58,946 nucleotides of DNA from positions 1-58,946 of the forward strand of contig CAJJXN010000002.1 of NCBI GenBank assembly GCA_905197115.1, given 5' to 3'. Of the stretch, positions 1-8,587 are shown piece after piece. The notes beneath the pieces were generated by a model that saw only the letters and a list, made by a program, of their open reading frames with translations, made no database searches and was not told the origin of the DNA. The DNA is from an uncultured Bacillota bacterium (lineage in GTDB: Bacteria > Bacillota_I > Bacilli_A > RFN20 > CAG-631). Each line of letters begins with the position of its first letter. Position 1 is the stretch's first letter. The position numbers and the translations under genes are program-made.

Positions 1-630
1 TTCTCTTGTTTGTGGCATTACACCATCATCCGCAGCCACCACAATAATAACAATATCGGTAATTTGAGCTCCACGAGAACGCATTTCAGTAAAAGCCGCA
101 TGTCCTGGAGTATCAATAAATGTAATTTTTTTGCCATTAATCATGGTTTGATAAGCACCAATATGTTGCGTGATTCCACCAAACTCTCCCGCCACGACTC
201 TTGACTTTCGAATTGCATCTAAAAGTGTCGTTTTACCATGGTCAACATGGCCCATAATCGTTACTACCGGAGGTCTTTCCATTAACATACTTTCATCATC
301 TTGAATTACAATATCTTCAAAATTTTCAAGTTCAACTACTTTTTCTTTTTTTACTTCATAACCATATTTTAAACACACAATTTCAATTAAATCATCGTTT
401 AGTGTGGTATTTACAGTTACCATAATTTTTTCTAAAAATAGACATTTTACGACTTCTACAGGGGTGAGTCCCAATTTTTCAGCCAATTCAGTTACTGTTA
501 ATGTATCTGAATAAACTAAAACCCCATCATTTAATTTTTCCTTGAATTCTTTTTTATTTAAATGATGATTGTGAGAAACATTTGAGATTAAATGATCCTT
601 TTTATTGTTTGGTCTAGTTTTTTTCTTCAT
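1..630 (-). CDS. infB: Translation initiation factor IF-2, N-terminal part (3' end outside window)
   Basis: GTPase that places initiator tRNA on the 30S subunit. The first 210 codons are visible; the gene continues beyond position 1. It starts at ATG 628-630 (MKKKTRPNNKK). A basic N-terminus is followed by one IF2_N-like helical segment (LTVTELAEKLGLTPVEVVK, about residues 45-63), then the G domain with the G1 loop GHVDHGKTT, a GGITQHIGAY switch I and the G3 motif DTPGHAAF. The N-terminal region ahead of the G domain is very short compared with E. coli or B. subtilis IF-2, as in mycoplasma-like relatives. It overlaps the end of the L7Ae-family gene by 17 bases, so the two are probably translationally coupled in the nusA operon. 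Confidence 0.97.
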   Translation of the reverse strand, partial: MKKKTRPNNKKDHLISNVSHNHHLNKKEFKEKLNDGVLVYSDTLTVTELAEKLGLTPVEVVKCLFLEKIMVTVNTTLNDDLIEIVCLKYGYEVKKEKVVELENFEDIVIQDDESMLMERPPVVTIMGHVDHGKTTLLDAIRKSRVVAGEFGGITQHIGAYQTMINGKKITFIDTPGHAAFTEMRSRGAQITDIVIIVVAADDGVMPQTRE

Positions 631-937
631 AAAATACACTCCCTTCTTTTATGTTTTCTATCCATTTTTTAGCTAAGTTTTTATCCACAATTCCTAAAGA
701 AGAAACATCCTTGTGTATAATTTGTTTAAAATCTTCTTTTTGGAATGTTACAAACACAGGTATTTTATAAAACTGGCATTTATCCATTATTTTTTTAGCA
801 CTTGCTTGTCCAGCATCTAACGCAAGAATGACTACAAACACCTGTTTTGATTGAATTTTTTTTAATAATTGTTCGCCAAAAACAATTTTTCGAGCTCCTA
901 AAGCAATTTGTAAAGTTGAAATTGCTTTATTGTTCAT
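614..937 (-). CDS. ylxQ: YlxQ-type L7Ae/L30e RNA-binding protein
   Basis: A 107-residue protein of the ribosomal L7Ae/L30e/S12e family. The sequence shows the alternating alpha-beta pattern and the typical AxxxxxxGxxxxxxxxxxxKVFVVILALDAGQASAKKI segment near residues 15-50. It sits exactly where ylxQ lies in the Firmicute nusA operon, between rnpM and infB. It overlaps rnpM by 11 bases and infB by 17 bases, consistent with one transcript and coupled translation. The family binds kink-turn-like RNA; the exact target in this lineage is not shown by the sequence. Confidence 0.9.
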   Translation of the reverse strand: MNNKAISTLQIALGARKIVFGEQLLKKIQSKQVFVVILALDAGQASAKKIMDKCQFYKIPVFVTFQKEDFKQIIHKDVSSLGIVDKNLAKKWIENIKEGSVFYEEKN

Positions 938-1193
938 TTATGATAATATTTTTGATTTGTTCATATACTTCTTGAGGAATTTCACATTCTAATGCTCTCG
1001 CCAAACTTTTTTTCGCAATCGCCATTTCTAAAACTTCTAAATTTTTACAAATGTAAGCCCCTCTTCCATTTGCCTTTGAACTCAAATCAACAAATACTTT
1101 TCCTTCATTATTTTTTACAATTCGTAATAATTCTTTTTTAGGAACTCTTTGTTGTGTGACAACACATTTTCTTAATGGAATTTTTTTAACCAT
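927..1193 (-). CDS. rnpM: YlxR / RnpM family RNA-binding protein (DUF448)
   Basis: An 88-residue YlxR-family protein. The family signature is visible: PLRKCVVTQQRVPKKELLRIV at the N-terminus (RxCxxxxxxxxKxxLxR) and the central NGRGAYICKN. YlxR is an RNA-binding protein reported to modulate RNase P in Bacillus subtilis (renamed RnpM). The gene is second after nusA, 15 bases downstream of its stop, and has a strong AGGTG ribosome binding site. It overlaps ylxQ by 11 bases. The family assignment is secure; the RNase P role is from the literature and is not visible here. Confidence 0.92.
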   Translation of the reverse strand: MVKKIPLRKCVVTQQRVPKKELLRIVKNNEGKVFVDLSSKANGRGAYICKNLEVLEMAIAKKSLARALECEIPQEVYEQIKNIIINEQ

Positions 1194-1208
1194 GTGTTCA
1201 CCTCCAAC

Positions 1209-2765
1209 TTATTTGTCGTAATATTCTTCAAATTCGTCAAAGTCAATTTCATCATCGTAAAGATTTTCTTCTTCCATTTCTTCTTCTTCAATACGGGCTA
1301 ATTCTTCTTCTGTATAAACTGGTAAAGCAATAGAAGGTTTAACTGCTGCTTTTACTTTTTCTTCTTCAACTTCTTTTTCAACATTTTCTTTAGTATATTT
1401 CTTGTAAGATTTCTTTTCAGTAGGTTGTGTAGGAGTTGGTTTTGAAGCAAGTGCTTCTTCTAATTCAGAAAATGCACTTATTGTAGAAGAATTTGTTTTT
1501 ATTGGACGAACTTCTTCTTCCTCATTTTCAAGAGTTGGTTGAGCAAGCACTTCTTTTTCCACAACAACCGGTTTTTCTTCTACTACTGGAAGCGTATCTT
1601 CAACCGTTGGAGTCACAGTTGCACGAACCATAATTCTTGGTGCACGACGTTTTGCTTCTTCCATTACTTTAACATCTTCCACATTTTGATAGTCAACACT
1701 CAAACTGATTGCATCTTTTTCAGTTTTGATGTCAATTTTATAGCCTGTTAATTTTACAGCTAAATTAACATTTTGTGCTTCTTTTCCTATCGCTAATGAG
1801 TATTGATCTTCTGGCAAAACGGCCACACAGCATTTTTCATTTTCACCATTTAATTTCACGCCGATGACATTAGCAGGCTTTAATGCGTCTGCAATAAATA
1901 AAATTGGATTTTCACTATAATTAATTACATCAATTCTTTCTCCACCCAATTGTGAAATAACTCTTTGAATACGAGCACCTCTTGGACCAATACATGCACC
2001 ACTTGGATCAATATTAATATCTTTTGTAGAAACAGCTACTTTCGTACGAACTCCTGCAATACGAGAAATGGCTTTAATTTCAACAATGCCTTCATATATT
2101 TCATTAATTTCTTGTTCCATTAAACGTTTTACAAAGCCAGGTGCTGTTCTAGAGACTACAATTTGTGCTCCTTGAGCTTTATGATCTACATCTTCAATAT
2201 AAACTTTAATTTGTCTTCCAGGAATTAAAGATTCATTTGGTAAACAATTAGACTTTGAAAGATAAGCGTATGTGTTATTTAATTTGATTAAACAATGAGT
2301 TGGTTCGACTTTTTCAATCACACCAATAACGATATCATGAATTTTATCTTTGTATTGTTCAAAAATGATTTGTTTTTCAGCTTCTCTTAATTTTTGTTTA
2401 AAGACATTTTTGGCTTGTAAAGCGGCTGCACGTTGAAATGCAGATGTATCAATCGGAGTTTCCATAACATCTCCTACTTTATAATCTAATCCTGTTTGTT
2501 CTTTCGCTTCTTCAGGATCTGTTTCAAAAACATCATCTTGAATTTCTTCCACAACATTCTTCACTTTAAACATCGAGATTTCTCCCGTTTGTTCATTAAA
2601 GTCTACACGAATAATACTATCCGTTTCATCTCCACTATATTTAAAATAAGCTTTTTTTAAGGCTTCTGCGATGGCATCAATAATGACATCTTTTGATATT
2701 CCTTTTGCTGAAGATAATTCTTGAATTGCATTTAATAATTCTTTTGCATTGATTGCTTGATTCAT
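1209..2765 (-). CDS. nusA: Transcription termination/antitermination factor NusA
   Basis: NusA binds RNA polymerase and controls pausing, termination and antitermination. The 518 residues show the N-terminal polymerase-binding domain (about 1-125), an S1 domain (about 135-200), then KH1/KH2 (DPSGACIGPRGARIQRV and LAIGKEAQNVNLA). After residue 360 there is a lineage-specific tail of about 150 residues, first Pro/Glu/Lys-rich and ending in a very acidic stretch (EEEMEEENLYDDEIDFDEF). The tail is low complexity and unlike the E. coli acidic repeats. It lies downstream of rimP with 20 bases between and has a clear AGAAAGGAA ribosome binding site. Confidence 0.97.
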   Translation of the reverse strand: MNQAINAKELLNAIQELSSAKGISKDVIIDAIAEALKKAYFKYSGDETDSIIRVDFNEQTGEISMFKVKNVVEEIQDDVFETDPEEAKEQTGLDYKVGDVMETPIDTSAFQRAAALQAKNVFKQKLREAEKQIIFEQYKDKIHDIVIGVIEKVEPTHCLIKLNNTYAYLSKSNCLPNESLIPGRQIKVYIEDVDHKAQGAQIVVSRTAPGFVKRLMEQEINEIYEGIVEIKAISRIAGVRTKVAVSTKDINIDPSGACIGPRGARIQRVISQLGGERIDVINYSENPILFIADALKPANVIGVKLNGENEKCCVAVLPEDQYSLAIGKEAQNVNLAVKLTGYKIDIKTEKDAISLSVDYQNVEDVKVMEEAKRRAPRIMVRATVTPTVEDTLPVVEEKPVVVEKEVLAQPTLENEEEEVRPIKTNSSTISAFSELEEALASKPTPTQPTEKKSYKKYTKENVEKEVEEEKVKAAVKPSIALPVYTEEELARIEEEEMEEENLYDDEIDFDEFEEYYDK

Positions 2766-2785
2766 ACTTCTTATTCCTTTCTTGA

Positions 2786-3259
2786 CTAAAATTTGATGGC
2801 TAAATGTGCATCTTCAATGTTTTCATATGAAATGACGATTGTTTTTTTTCTCGTTTTATCTTTATATTCGATTGTGATATTTTCTTCATTTACCTCAATC
2901 AAATCCCCTTCAAACGATTTTTTAGTTTGAAATGGTTCTTTTAAATCTACGTGAATATAATCATGAATTGCTTCATAAAAATCTTTCTTTTCTTTTAAAG
3001 GTCGTTCCACACCCGGTGAGCAAACTTCCAAAATATATTCATGCTCAATTGGATCCAGTTGATCTAATAATTCACTTACCTTTTCAGAGATTTTTTCACA
3101 AGTATCAAAATCCATTGTTTTATCTTCTTTTTCAATACTTACTCTTAAAAAATAATGGCCTTCTTCTTTGACAAAACAAAGATCATATAAATGTAGTGAA
3201 GCCTCTTCAACAATTTTTAAGATGGGTTCTTTTACTTTTGAAATGATTTCTTTTTCCAC
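2786..3259 (-). CDS. rimP: Ribosome maturation factor RimP
   Basis: A 30S maturation factor of about 157 residues, first gene of the nusA operon. The motifs LDPIEHEYILEVCSPGVERPL and FEGDLIEVNEENITIEYK match RimP. I place the start at GTG 3257-3259 (VEKEIISKV), because GAGGTG lies 5 bases upstream. An in-frame ATG/GTG start further up at 3322 would translate through the tyrS terminator hairpin and make the protein too long at its N-terminus. Start codon choice is inference from the ribosome binding site and family length. Confidence 0.93.
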   Translation of the reverse strand: MEKEIISKVKEPILKIVEEASLHLYDLCFVKEEGHYFLRVSIEKEDKTMDFDTCEKISEKVSELLDQLDPIEHEYILEVCSPGVERPLKEKKDFYEAIHDYIHVDLKEPFQTKKSFEGDLIEVNEENITIEYKDKTRKKTIVISYENIEDAHLAIKF

Positions 3260-3280
3260 AATTTCACCTCTATTCAAAAC

Positions 3281-3304
3281 AAAGAGTGAGGTTTCCCTCA
3301 CTTC
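3281..3304 (-). terminator. Intrinsic terminator after tyrS
   Basis: A perfect 7-bp stem AGTGAGG/CCTCACT closed by a GAAA tetraloop (minus strand reading), followed by CTTTGTTTT. It separates tyrS from rimP and shows that transcription of the nusA operon must start or continue past this hairpin. Confidence 0.7.
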
Positions 3305-3346
3305 TTGCTTATATTTTATCACATTTAATGAATAGATACAACCATT

Positions 3347-4606
3347 TTATGCTTGATGTTGCAATAATGCATAAAGTTTTTTGCCTCGTTTTAAAACACT
3401 ATATACACCATCAATTGCATTTGCTGATGTCAAAATAAATGCTTCGTCACTTATTTTTTCTCCATTAATCGCAATGGCCCCATTTTTAATAAATTCTCTC
3501 GCTTCTCTTTTACTAGATGCTAATTTTGTCTCAATTAAAGCATCCACGATATTAATTGGTTGAGAAACACCTACCGTCGTCACACCTTCAAGAACTGTTT
3601 TTAGTTCCTTTGCTGTTAAAGATTTAAAATCTTGTTTAAATAATACTTCGCTCATTTTAACGGCTTGATCGGCTGCAGCTTTTCCATGAATTAATTTTAC
3701 AATTTCATAAGCCAAGATTTTTTGTGCTTTTCGACTTCCAGGATCAGCTATAAAATCTTGTTCTATAGTAGTTAATTCTTCTGGTGTTAAGAAAGTATAA
3801 ATTTTTAATAATTTTATTACATCTGCGTCTGCAATATTATAAAAATATTGATAAATTTGGTATGGATGTGTCTTTTCTTCATCTAACCATAACGCACCAG
3901 AAGCAGATTTGCCAAATTTTGTTCCATCTGATTTTGTCAGTAATTGTAAAGTCATTCCATATACTTGTGCGTCAGGTCCTTCTACTTTTTTAATTAAATC
4001 AAGACCTGCCGTAATATTTCCCCATTGTTCACTACCACCAATTTGAAGTTTTGTTTGATGTGTTTTATGCAAATGTAAGAAATCAATAGATTGAATAATC
4101 ATATAAGAAAATTCTGTAAATGAAATTCCTTGTTCTAAACGACTCGCTACTACATCTTTACTTAACATGTAATTAATGGTGAAATTTTTTCCATAATCAC
4201 GCAAAAATTCAACAACAGAAATATCTTTTAACCAATCATAGTTATTCACTAATAATGCCTTATCTTCGCCTTCAAAATCTAAAAAACGAGCCAATTGTTT
4301 TTTGATTCCTTCACTATTTTCAATTGATTTTTGAAGAGTGAGCAATTCTCTTTCATTTTTTCTTCCACTAGGGTCTCCAATTAAACCCGTTCCTCCACCA
4401 ACTACAGCAATTGGTTTATGATGATGTTTTTGAAAATGTTTCATAATTAAAATTGGAATTAAATGTCCTACATGTAAAGAATCAGCAGTTGGATCAAAAC
4501 CACAATAAAAACGAATTTTTTCTTTCGCTAATAAGTCGGTCAATCCCTTTTCATCCGTAAAATCTTTAATAAATCCACGATATTTTAATTCTTCTAATAA
4601 TGTCAT
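3347..4606 (-). CDS. tyrS: Tyrosyl-tRNA synthetase
   Basis: Class I synthetase that charges tRNA-Tyr. The 419 residues are full family length. The HIGH-type signature is DPTADSLHVGHLIP (about residue 40), and tyrosine-binding residues are in GGSEQWGNITAG. The KMSKS-type loop is KFGKSASGALWL (about 231), and a C-terminal S4 RNA-binding domain begins near 350 (SSKREAREFIKNGAIAING). The ribosome binding site GGAGGAAAAAG lies just ahead of ATG 4606. The gene is preceded by a T-box leader whose specifier codon reads as Tyr, so expression should respond to uncharged tRNA-Tyr. Confidence 0.97.
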   Translation of the reverse strand: MTLLEELKYRGFIKDFTDEKGLTDLLAKEKIRFYCGFDPTADSLHVGHLIPILIMKHFQKHHHKPIAVVGGGTGLIGDPSGRKNERELLTLQKSIENSEGIKKQLARFLDFEGEDKALLVNNYDWLKDISVVEFLRDYGKNFTINYMLSKDVVASRLEQGISFTEFSYMIIQSIDFLHLHKTHQTKLQIGGSEQWGNITAGLDLIKKVEGPDAQVYGMTLQLLTKSDGTKFGKSASGALWLDEEKTHPYQIYQYFYNIADADVIKLLKIYTFLTPEELTTIEQDFIADPGSRKAQKILAYEIVKLIHGKAAADQAVKMSEVLFKQDFKSLTAKELKTVLEGVTTVGVSQPINIVDALIETKLASSKREAREFIKNGAIAINGEKISDEAFILTSANAIDGVYSVLKRGKKLYALLQHQA

Positions 4607-4630
4607 TTCTTTTTCCTCCTCAAAAAATAT

Positions 4631-4661
4631 AAAAAGCGCCCTCTATTCTAAGGACGCTTTC
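4631..4661 (-). terminator. T-box terminator of tyrS
   Basis: On the minus strand, AAAGCGTCCTTAGA pairs imperfectly with AGAGGGCGCTTTTT, ending in a T-rich tract just before the tyrS ribosome binding site. It is the leader terminator that competes with the T-box antiterminator. Confidence 0.85.
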
Positions 4662-4850
4662 ATAAACGTGGTACCACCTTAGTTTATTTGCTTTGAACAA
4701 ATACACTCTTTTCTCATTAACGCTAAGTCACGATAAGTTTAATTTAAGGTGTATCAACAAATTCTTTTTACCTTTTTTCACCACGACGAAGGCTCTCTAT
4801 AAAAAAGGAGTTTGTATCTTCCTTAACTTATATTATGTATTATACAAATA
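4631..4850 (-). promoter_or_regulatory. Tyrosine T-box leader
   Basis: The minus strand contains the T-box core AAGGTGGTACCACG (4667-4681), the nearly invariant antiterminator sequence that contacts the acceptor end of uncharged tRNA. Upstream is a stem I-like region with the GAGAGCCTTCG...GGTGAAA pattern. A TAC triplet at 4751-4753 in a purine-flanked loop is the probable Tyr specifier. T-boxes switch between antiterminator and terminator. The specifier position is inferred from context; the T-box core and terminator are directly visible. Confidence 0.93.
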
Positions 4851-4870
4851 ATTTTTGATTTTGCCAACCT

Positions 4871-5857
4871 TTATTTCGTTGTTCCTCTTGAAACAAAGGT
4901 AAAAGGCAATTTTTCTTGAATAATTTGATTTGGATTTTCGATTAATGTTGCTAAAACTTCCATTCCTTTAAATCCTAAGCCACGCATATCAATATCAAAC
5001 GATGATAATTTTGGACGCGTAAGTTCACTATATTTTGTACCAATCATCGCCATAATTTCAATATCATTTGGTACATCTTTTTTCAAATCCATGGCTGCAT
5101 TTAAAGCGGCAATTGCAATGGAATCACGAGCAGCAATATAAAATCCCTTTTTTTGATTAGCAAAATGTCTTTTCATAATAGGATAGGTTTCTTTATAAGA
5201 ATCAGGAACAGCAATTATATTATTAAATTCTTTACCATATTTTTTATATGTTTCTTCGATTGCACTTAAAATTCTTTTTTCTAACTTTCCACTTGTAACC
5301 TTTAAAAAGAAAACCTCTTCTTGTTTTTTTAACAAGCATTCTTCTACAATTTCACTAATTTGATTTTTATAATGCCATGTGACAGAAGATTTGGTCTTTA
5401 AATCCAATCCAATCGTAACCGTTGGGATGGAATAATCCGTTAACACTCCCACGTCATGCTCATCTAAGTAATCATTAAATACAACGACTCCATTTACTCG
5501 TAAAGATAATACTTTGTTTAAAACTTTTTCTACATCTGCGCGGTCTTCTGTTGTAAAAATCAAGCAATCATAGCCATATTTCTTCGCACAATCCATTAGC
5601 CCAGCAACCACATGTGAAATATAAGTATAATTGATTTCTGGAACAATAATCGCAACATTGGTTGATTTTTTGGTAGCTAAACCTTTTGCAATCGCATTTG
5701 GCTTATAATTTAATTCTTTAATGGCATCTAAAACTTTTTGTTTCGTAGCCTCTGAAACATTGTCTTTGCCATTTATTACTCTTGAAGCGGTCGCTAAAGA
5801 AGTATGTGCTTTAAAAGCAACATCATAAATAGTAGCTTTTTTTTGTGTGTTTGCCAT
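4871..5857 (-). CDS. LacI/GalR-family transcriptional regulator (CcpA-like)
   Basis: About 328 residues. The N-terminal LacI helix-turn-helix reads ATIYDVAFKAHTSLATASRVING with the hinge LNYKPNAIAKGLATKKS. The periplasmic-binding-protein-like sensor follows, containing VAIIVPEINYTYISHVVAGL and a C-terminal core (IEIMAMIGTKYSELTRPKLSSFD). The layout is close to CcpA, but CcpA-specific residues cannot be confirmed by eye. Usual LacI Val/Ala positions in the HTH are partly changed (AFKAHTSLAT). Start chosen at ATG 5857; an in-frame TTG at 5866 is the alternative. It stands alone just upstream of the tyrS T-box, and no terminator is seen between them. Confidence 0.85.
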   Translation of the reverse strand: MANTQKKATIYDVAFKAHTSLATASRVINGKDNVSEATKQKVLDAIKELNYKPNAIAKGLATKKSTNVAIIVPEINYTYISHVVAGLMDCAKKYGYDCLIFTTEDRADVEKVLNKVLSLRVNGVVVFNDYLDEHDVGVLTDYSIPTVTIGLDLKTKSSVTWHYKNQISEIVEECLLKKQEEVFFLKVTSGKLEKRILSAIEETYKKYGKEFNNIIAVPDSYKETYPIMKRHFANQKKGFYIAARDSIAIAALNAAMDLKKDVPNDIEIMAMIGTKYSELTRPKLSSFDIDMRGLGFKGMEVLATLIENPNQIIQEKLPFTFVSRGTTK

Positions 5858-5925
5858 AATTATCAACTCGATTCCTAAATCTATTATAGCATATATTTTT
5901 CAAACTTGACTATATTTTATGATAA

Positions 5926-6189
5926 TTAAGATAATTTTGATTTTTTTTGTTTTGGAGAAGATTTTTTATAGTTTGAATTACTTTTTTTAGAAGAAAAAAA
6001 ATCATATTCATCTTCATCAATGATATTATCTTCATCGTCCTCTTCATCCACATAATCATCTTTCCATTGATTCATTTTATCAATTGTTTGGTTCGCTAAA
6101 TCATTCAACTTTGATTTTAATTTATTTGAATAAGTCACAGCTAAAACACCTACACTCATTCCCATAAAAAAACTCATTATTCTTTTCAT
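5926..6189 (-). CDS. Small membrane-anchored acidic protein (YtxH-like)
   Basis: 87 residues: a short N-terminal hydrophobic segment (MSFFMGMSVGVLAVTY) is followed by a helical stretch, an Asp/Glu-rich block (about residues 47-65) and a Lys/Ser-rich tail. The organisation (one glycine-containing membrane segment, then a soluble charged tail) recalls the YtxH family of general stress proteins. The similarity is in architecture only. No function can be assigned. It has its own ribosome binding site and lies between the LacI-type regulator and the cold shock gene. Confidence 0.6.
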   Translation of the reverse strand: MKRIMSFFMGMSVGVLAVTYSNKLKSKLNDLANQTIDKMNQWKDDYVDEEDDEDNIIDEDEYDFFSSKKSNSNYKKSSPKQKKSKLS

Positions 6190-6253
6190 TCAAGGACACC
6201 TATCTTTCTTCTTTATTAGTATGTCCCAATTTTGTAAATCAATGTAAAAAGGC

Positions 6254-6276
6254 AAAAAAAAAGCCACTTGCGTGGC
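6254..6276 (-). terminator. Terminator of the cold shock gene
   Basis: Minus strand GCCAC-GCAA-GTGGC followed by nine T residues, 15 bases after the csp stop codon. A strong intrinsic terminator. Confidence 0.85.
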
Positions 6277-6290
6277 CCACTTAAAATTAA

Positions 6291-6488
6291 CTAGATCTTT
6301 TGAATATTTACAGCTCTAGGACCTTTTTCAGTGTCTTCAACATCAAAGCTTACTTCTGTTTCTGGATCGATTGTTTTGAAACCTTCCATAATTAAACTAG
6401 AATAATGGAAAAAGATGTCTTCTCCATCAGCTGGTTTAATAAAACCATAACCTTTTTGTTTGTTGAATGTTTTAACTTTACCTGTCAT
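6291..6488 (-). CDS. csp: Cold shock protein (CspA family)
   Basis: A 65-residue single cold-shock domain. RNP1 (KGYGFIKP) and RNP2 (DIFFHYSSL) are visible, so it binds single-stranded RNA/DNA as an RNA chaperone. Start MTGKVKTFNKQKG; length is exactly that of the family. It is monocistronic: its own promoter candidate lies about 75 bases upstream and a strong hairpin terminator follows. The leader between promoter and start is about 45-50 nt, short for the long cold-shock 5' UTRs of E. coli. Confidence 0.96.
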   Translation of the reverse strand: MTGKVKTFNKQKGYGFIKPADGEDIFFHYSSLIMEGFKTIDPETEVSFDVEDTEKGPRAVNIQKI

Positions 6489-6538
6489 TTAACCAAACCT
6501 TAAACCTTTCATTTATTGCAATTTTCACTGCTACTATT

Positions 6539-6566
6539 ATTTTATCACATTAATTCATTTATTCAA
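6539..6566 (-). promoter_or_regulatory. Candidate promoter of csp
   Basis: TTGAAT and TAAAAT separated by 16 bases on the minus strand. It resembles a housekeeping sigma promoter; prediction only. Confidence 0.4.
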
Positions 6567-6635
6567 CAAAAAAATGTATTTTTCTTGGATTTTTTGGCGA
6601 TTTTTGTAATATATTTCAATTTATTAGAATTCACT

Positions 6636-6664
6636 TTGTTATTTTTTTTATTTCATAGTAAAAT
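6636..6664 (+). promoter_or_regulatory. Candidate promoter of the 6.7-8.6 kb membrane operon
   Basis: TTGTTA and TAAAAT with a 17-base spacer on the plus strand, 25 bases upstream of ATG 6689 with its GAAAGGG ribosome binding site. Confidence 0.5.
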
Positions 6665-6688
6665 AAATATAAATAGAAAGGGTTTTTT

Positions 6689-7579
6689 ATGAATCGAAAA
6701 AAAATCAAATCCATTACTCTAGCAGCTATTTTTGCAGCTATCTATCTTATTATGAGCGCTTTAAGTTTAATTATACCTGTTTTAGATGGGGTCATTTTAA
6801 TCATCATGCCAATTTTTGCAACCTTTTATGCGGCTAAATATTCTTTTAAAGAAACTTTTCTTTTTAACTTTGCAACGTTGATATTATGCTTTTTAGTGAC
6901 GGTTTCTGATCCTTTCTTTTCACTTCTTTACATTTTCCCTACTTTAGTTGTAGGAGATGTATTTGGTCTTCTCTATAAAAAGAAAGTTCCCTATATTACT
7001 TCTTTTTTTATCTTAACTCTTATTTATGTATTAACCAATTTATTTAGTTTTTATTTAACTAAAATCATCTATGAAATTGACTTATTAAAAGAATTATTTA
7101 ATAATCCTGGTTTTATTAACGATTTTTCTTTATCTTTTTTATTGATATTTAGTATGTTAGAAGCCTTTTCTTGCCAAAGAATTGTTACTAATGAATTGCA
7201 AAAATTTAATCTTTATCCAATTAAAGAACAAAAAATTCCTTATTATAGTTACTTTATCAATTTAATAATTGGTATTTTTTGTGTTATTTCTTTGTTTTTT
7301 TGGACAAATCTTTATTTATTTTTATTTTTACTTTTTATGAGTTTATCAATTTTTTCAATTTATCGATTCTTTCAGTCTTCTTCACATCGTCTCTTATATC
7401 TATTTCTACTTTTATTTTATTTTATATTTTCAAGCATTCCTTTAATCGCGAATCAACATTTAATTTATATTCCACTCTTCATTCTTATACCAACTTTTAT
7501 ATTACAAATTGTATATTTATGTCAAATAAGGTATAATAATGAACATAAAGCAAAAAATATAAAAAGAAAAGAGGGATAA
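6689..7579 (+). CDS. Polytopic membrane protein, possibly ECF S-component-like
   Basis: 296 residues with about eight to nine hydrophobic segments. The N-terminal half (KIKSITLAAIFAAIYLIMSA, then a second helix ending IMPIFATFYAAKYSF and a third near 60-75) looks like the substrate-binding S component of ECF vitamin transporters or the YybS/DUF2232 family. The C-terminal half is very Phe/Leu/Ile-rich and has no motif I recognise. It is first of three plus-strand membrane genes with minimal spacing (1 base, then a 1-base overlap), so they form one operon. The transporter idea is inference from the N-terminal pattern. Confidence 0.6.
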   Translation: MNRKKIKSITLAAIFAAIYLIMSALSLIIPVLDGVILIIMPIFATFYAAKYSFKETFLFNFATLILCFLVTVSDPFFSLLYIFPTLVVGDVFGLLYKKKVPYITSFFILTLIYVLTNLFSFYLTKIIYEIDLLKELFNNPGFINDFSLSFLLIFSMLEAFSCQRIVTNELQKFNLYPIKEQKIPYYSYFINLIIGIFCVISLFFWTNLYLFLFLLFMSLSIFSIYRFFQSSSHRLLYLFLLLFYFIFSSIPLIANQHLIYIPLFILIPTFILQIVYLCQIRYNNEHKAKNIKRKEG

Positions 7580-7580
7580 A

Positions 7581-7844
7581 ATGGGCGAAATATTTACATT
7601 TTTTAAAAATGCTACGAAAGCATTGCTTTTTTCTCCTTTTTATTTACTTTACTTTTGTGTACTAATACTGAAATCTTTCGTCTTATTTTTCATTGGAGAG
7701 TTTCATTCTTTTATAGGCATTTTTAAACATAAAAGTTATGATAAACCTAGTCATAACATTTATGAGAGACGTTTGAAACTATGCAAAGAAAAAAATGCCA
7801 CTTTTGATGTTTTAAAAGAATTAAATAGGCGGAAATCTTTGTAA
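7581..7844 (+). CDS. Small membrane protein of unknown function
   Basis: 87 residues with one long hydrophobic region (about residues 14-45, probably two close helices) and a basic soluble C-terminus ending in RRKSL. The ribosome binding site GAGGGATAAA lies within the end of the preceding gene. The stop overlaps the next start (TAATG). No family recognised. Its tight position between two membrane proteins suggests that the three work together. Confidence 0.65.
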   Translation: MGEIFTFFKNATKALLFSPFYLLYFCVLILKSFVLFFIGEFHSFIGIFKHKSYDKPSHNIYERRLKLCKEKNATFDVLKELNRRKSL

Positions 7845-8587
7845 TGTTTGAAATTTTCAAATTAAATGAAAAAAGTAAAAAAGCTTTATTAGTATTAGTC
7901 GCATTTTTTGTTATTATCTTATTAATCTTTGGATTTATTTACATGATGATTGATCGTCATATGAAAAAAAATGCCAAAAAAATAGATAGTTATATGGTGG
8001 ATTTATGTCGTTATCGAATTGTTACCAATCCTTATCAGTTTGTTAAAGCCGTAAAATATTATGAACAAAGAAATTTACATAAAGAAATTAAATGGGCCGT
8101 TCGCATTTTATTAATTAGTTTAGTATTAATTGGTGTTTATTGTATCTTATCTACTCCTGAAACAACAAAAAAAGTCTTTAGCAGTTTCTTTGATTTATTT
8201 CCTCGTTTTAAATGGCAAACAATTAAGTCAGTGAATGAAGATTTAAAAGAAGCAGGCAAGCCATTAATTAGTGGTATCTCTTGGATGCCAGACTCCCTTA
8301 TTCCTCAAGTACGTTTTAAAAAAATTCAAGCCAATGATATAAATATTTATATTTCTTCTGCTTTTTATATTTTACTCATTGTTATATTTATTAAAATTAC
8401 AAGTGCTACATTAAGTTACCATGCTCGTATTCGTCGAGGTATTGAAAAATCAAAAACAGTATTTACAAAGAGTTTAGATGAAGTGAATTTTGAAAGTTTT
8501 ACAACTCCTATTTCTTCTATTAATGAAATTCCAGTTAATAACACAATTCCTTTAGAAAATGAACAAAAAAATGAGCCTTTAACCTAA
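7844..8587 (+). CDS. Membrane protein of unknown function
   Basis: 247 residues with three predicted membrane helices: about 13-36 (ALLVLVAFFVIILLIFGFIYMM), about 85-103 and about 163-185. A soluble loop of roughly 60 residues lies between helices two and three, and a soluble tail follows. No motif I can name. Last gene of the operon; its stop lies inside a hairpin terminator and overlaps the end of the convergent lipoprotein gene by 53 bases. Confidence 0.65.
   Translation: MFEIFKLNEKSKKALLVLVAFFVIILLIFGFIYMMIDRHMKKNAKKIDSYMVDLCRYRIVTNPYQFVKAVKYYEQRNLHKEIKWAVRILLISLVLIGVYCILSTPETTKKVFSSFFDLFPRFKWQTIKSVNEDLKEAGKPLISGISWMPDSLIPQVRFKKIQANDINIYISSAFYILLIVIFIKITSATLSYHARIRRGIEKSKTVFTKSLDEVNFESFTTPISSINEIPVNNTIPLENEQKNEPLT

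Noticed and set aside
1539..1751. Plus-strand frame across the acidic nusA tail
   Set aside because: Composition mirrors the Glu/Lys-rich coding strand; no start signal.
3260..3322. Upstream in-frame extension of rimP
   Set aside because: It would translate through the tyrS terminator hairpin; GTG 3257-3259 has its own GAGGTG site and gives normal family length.
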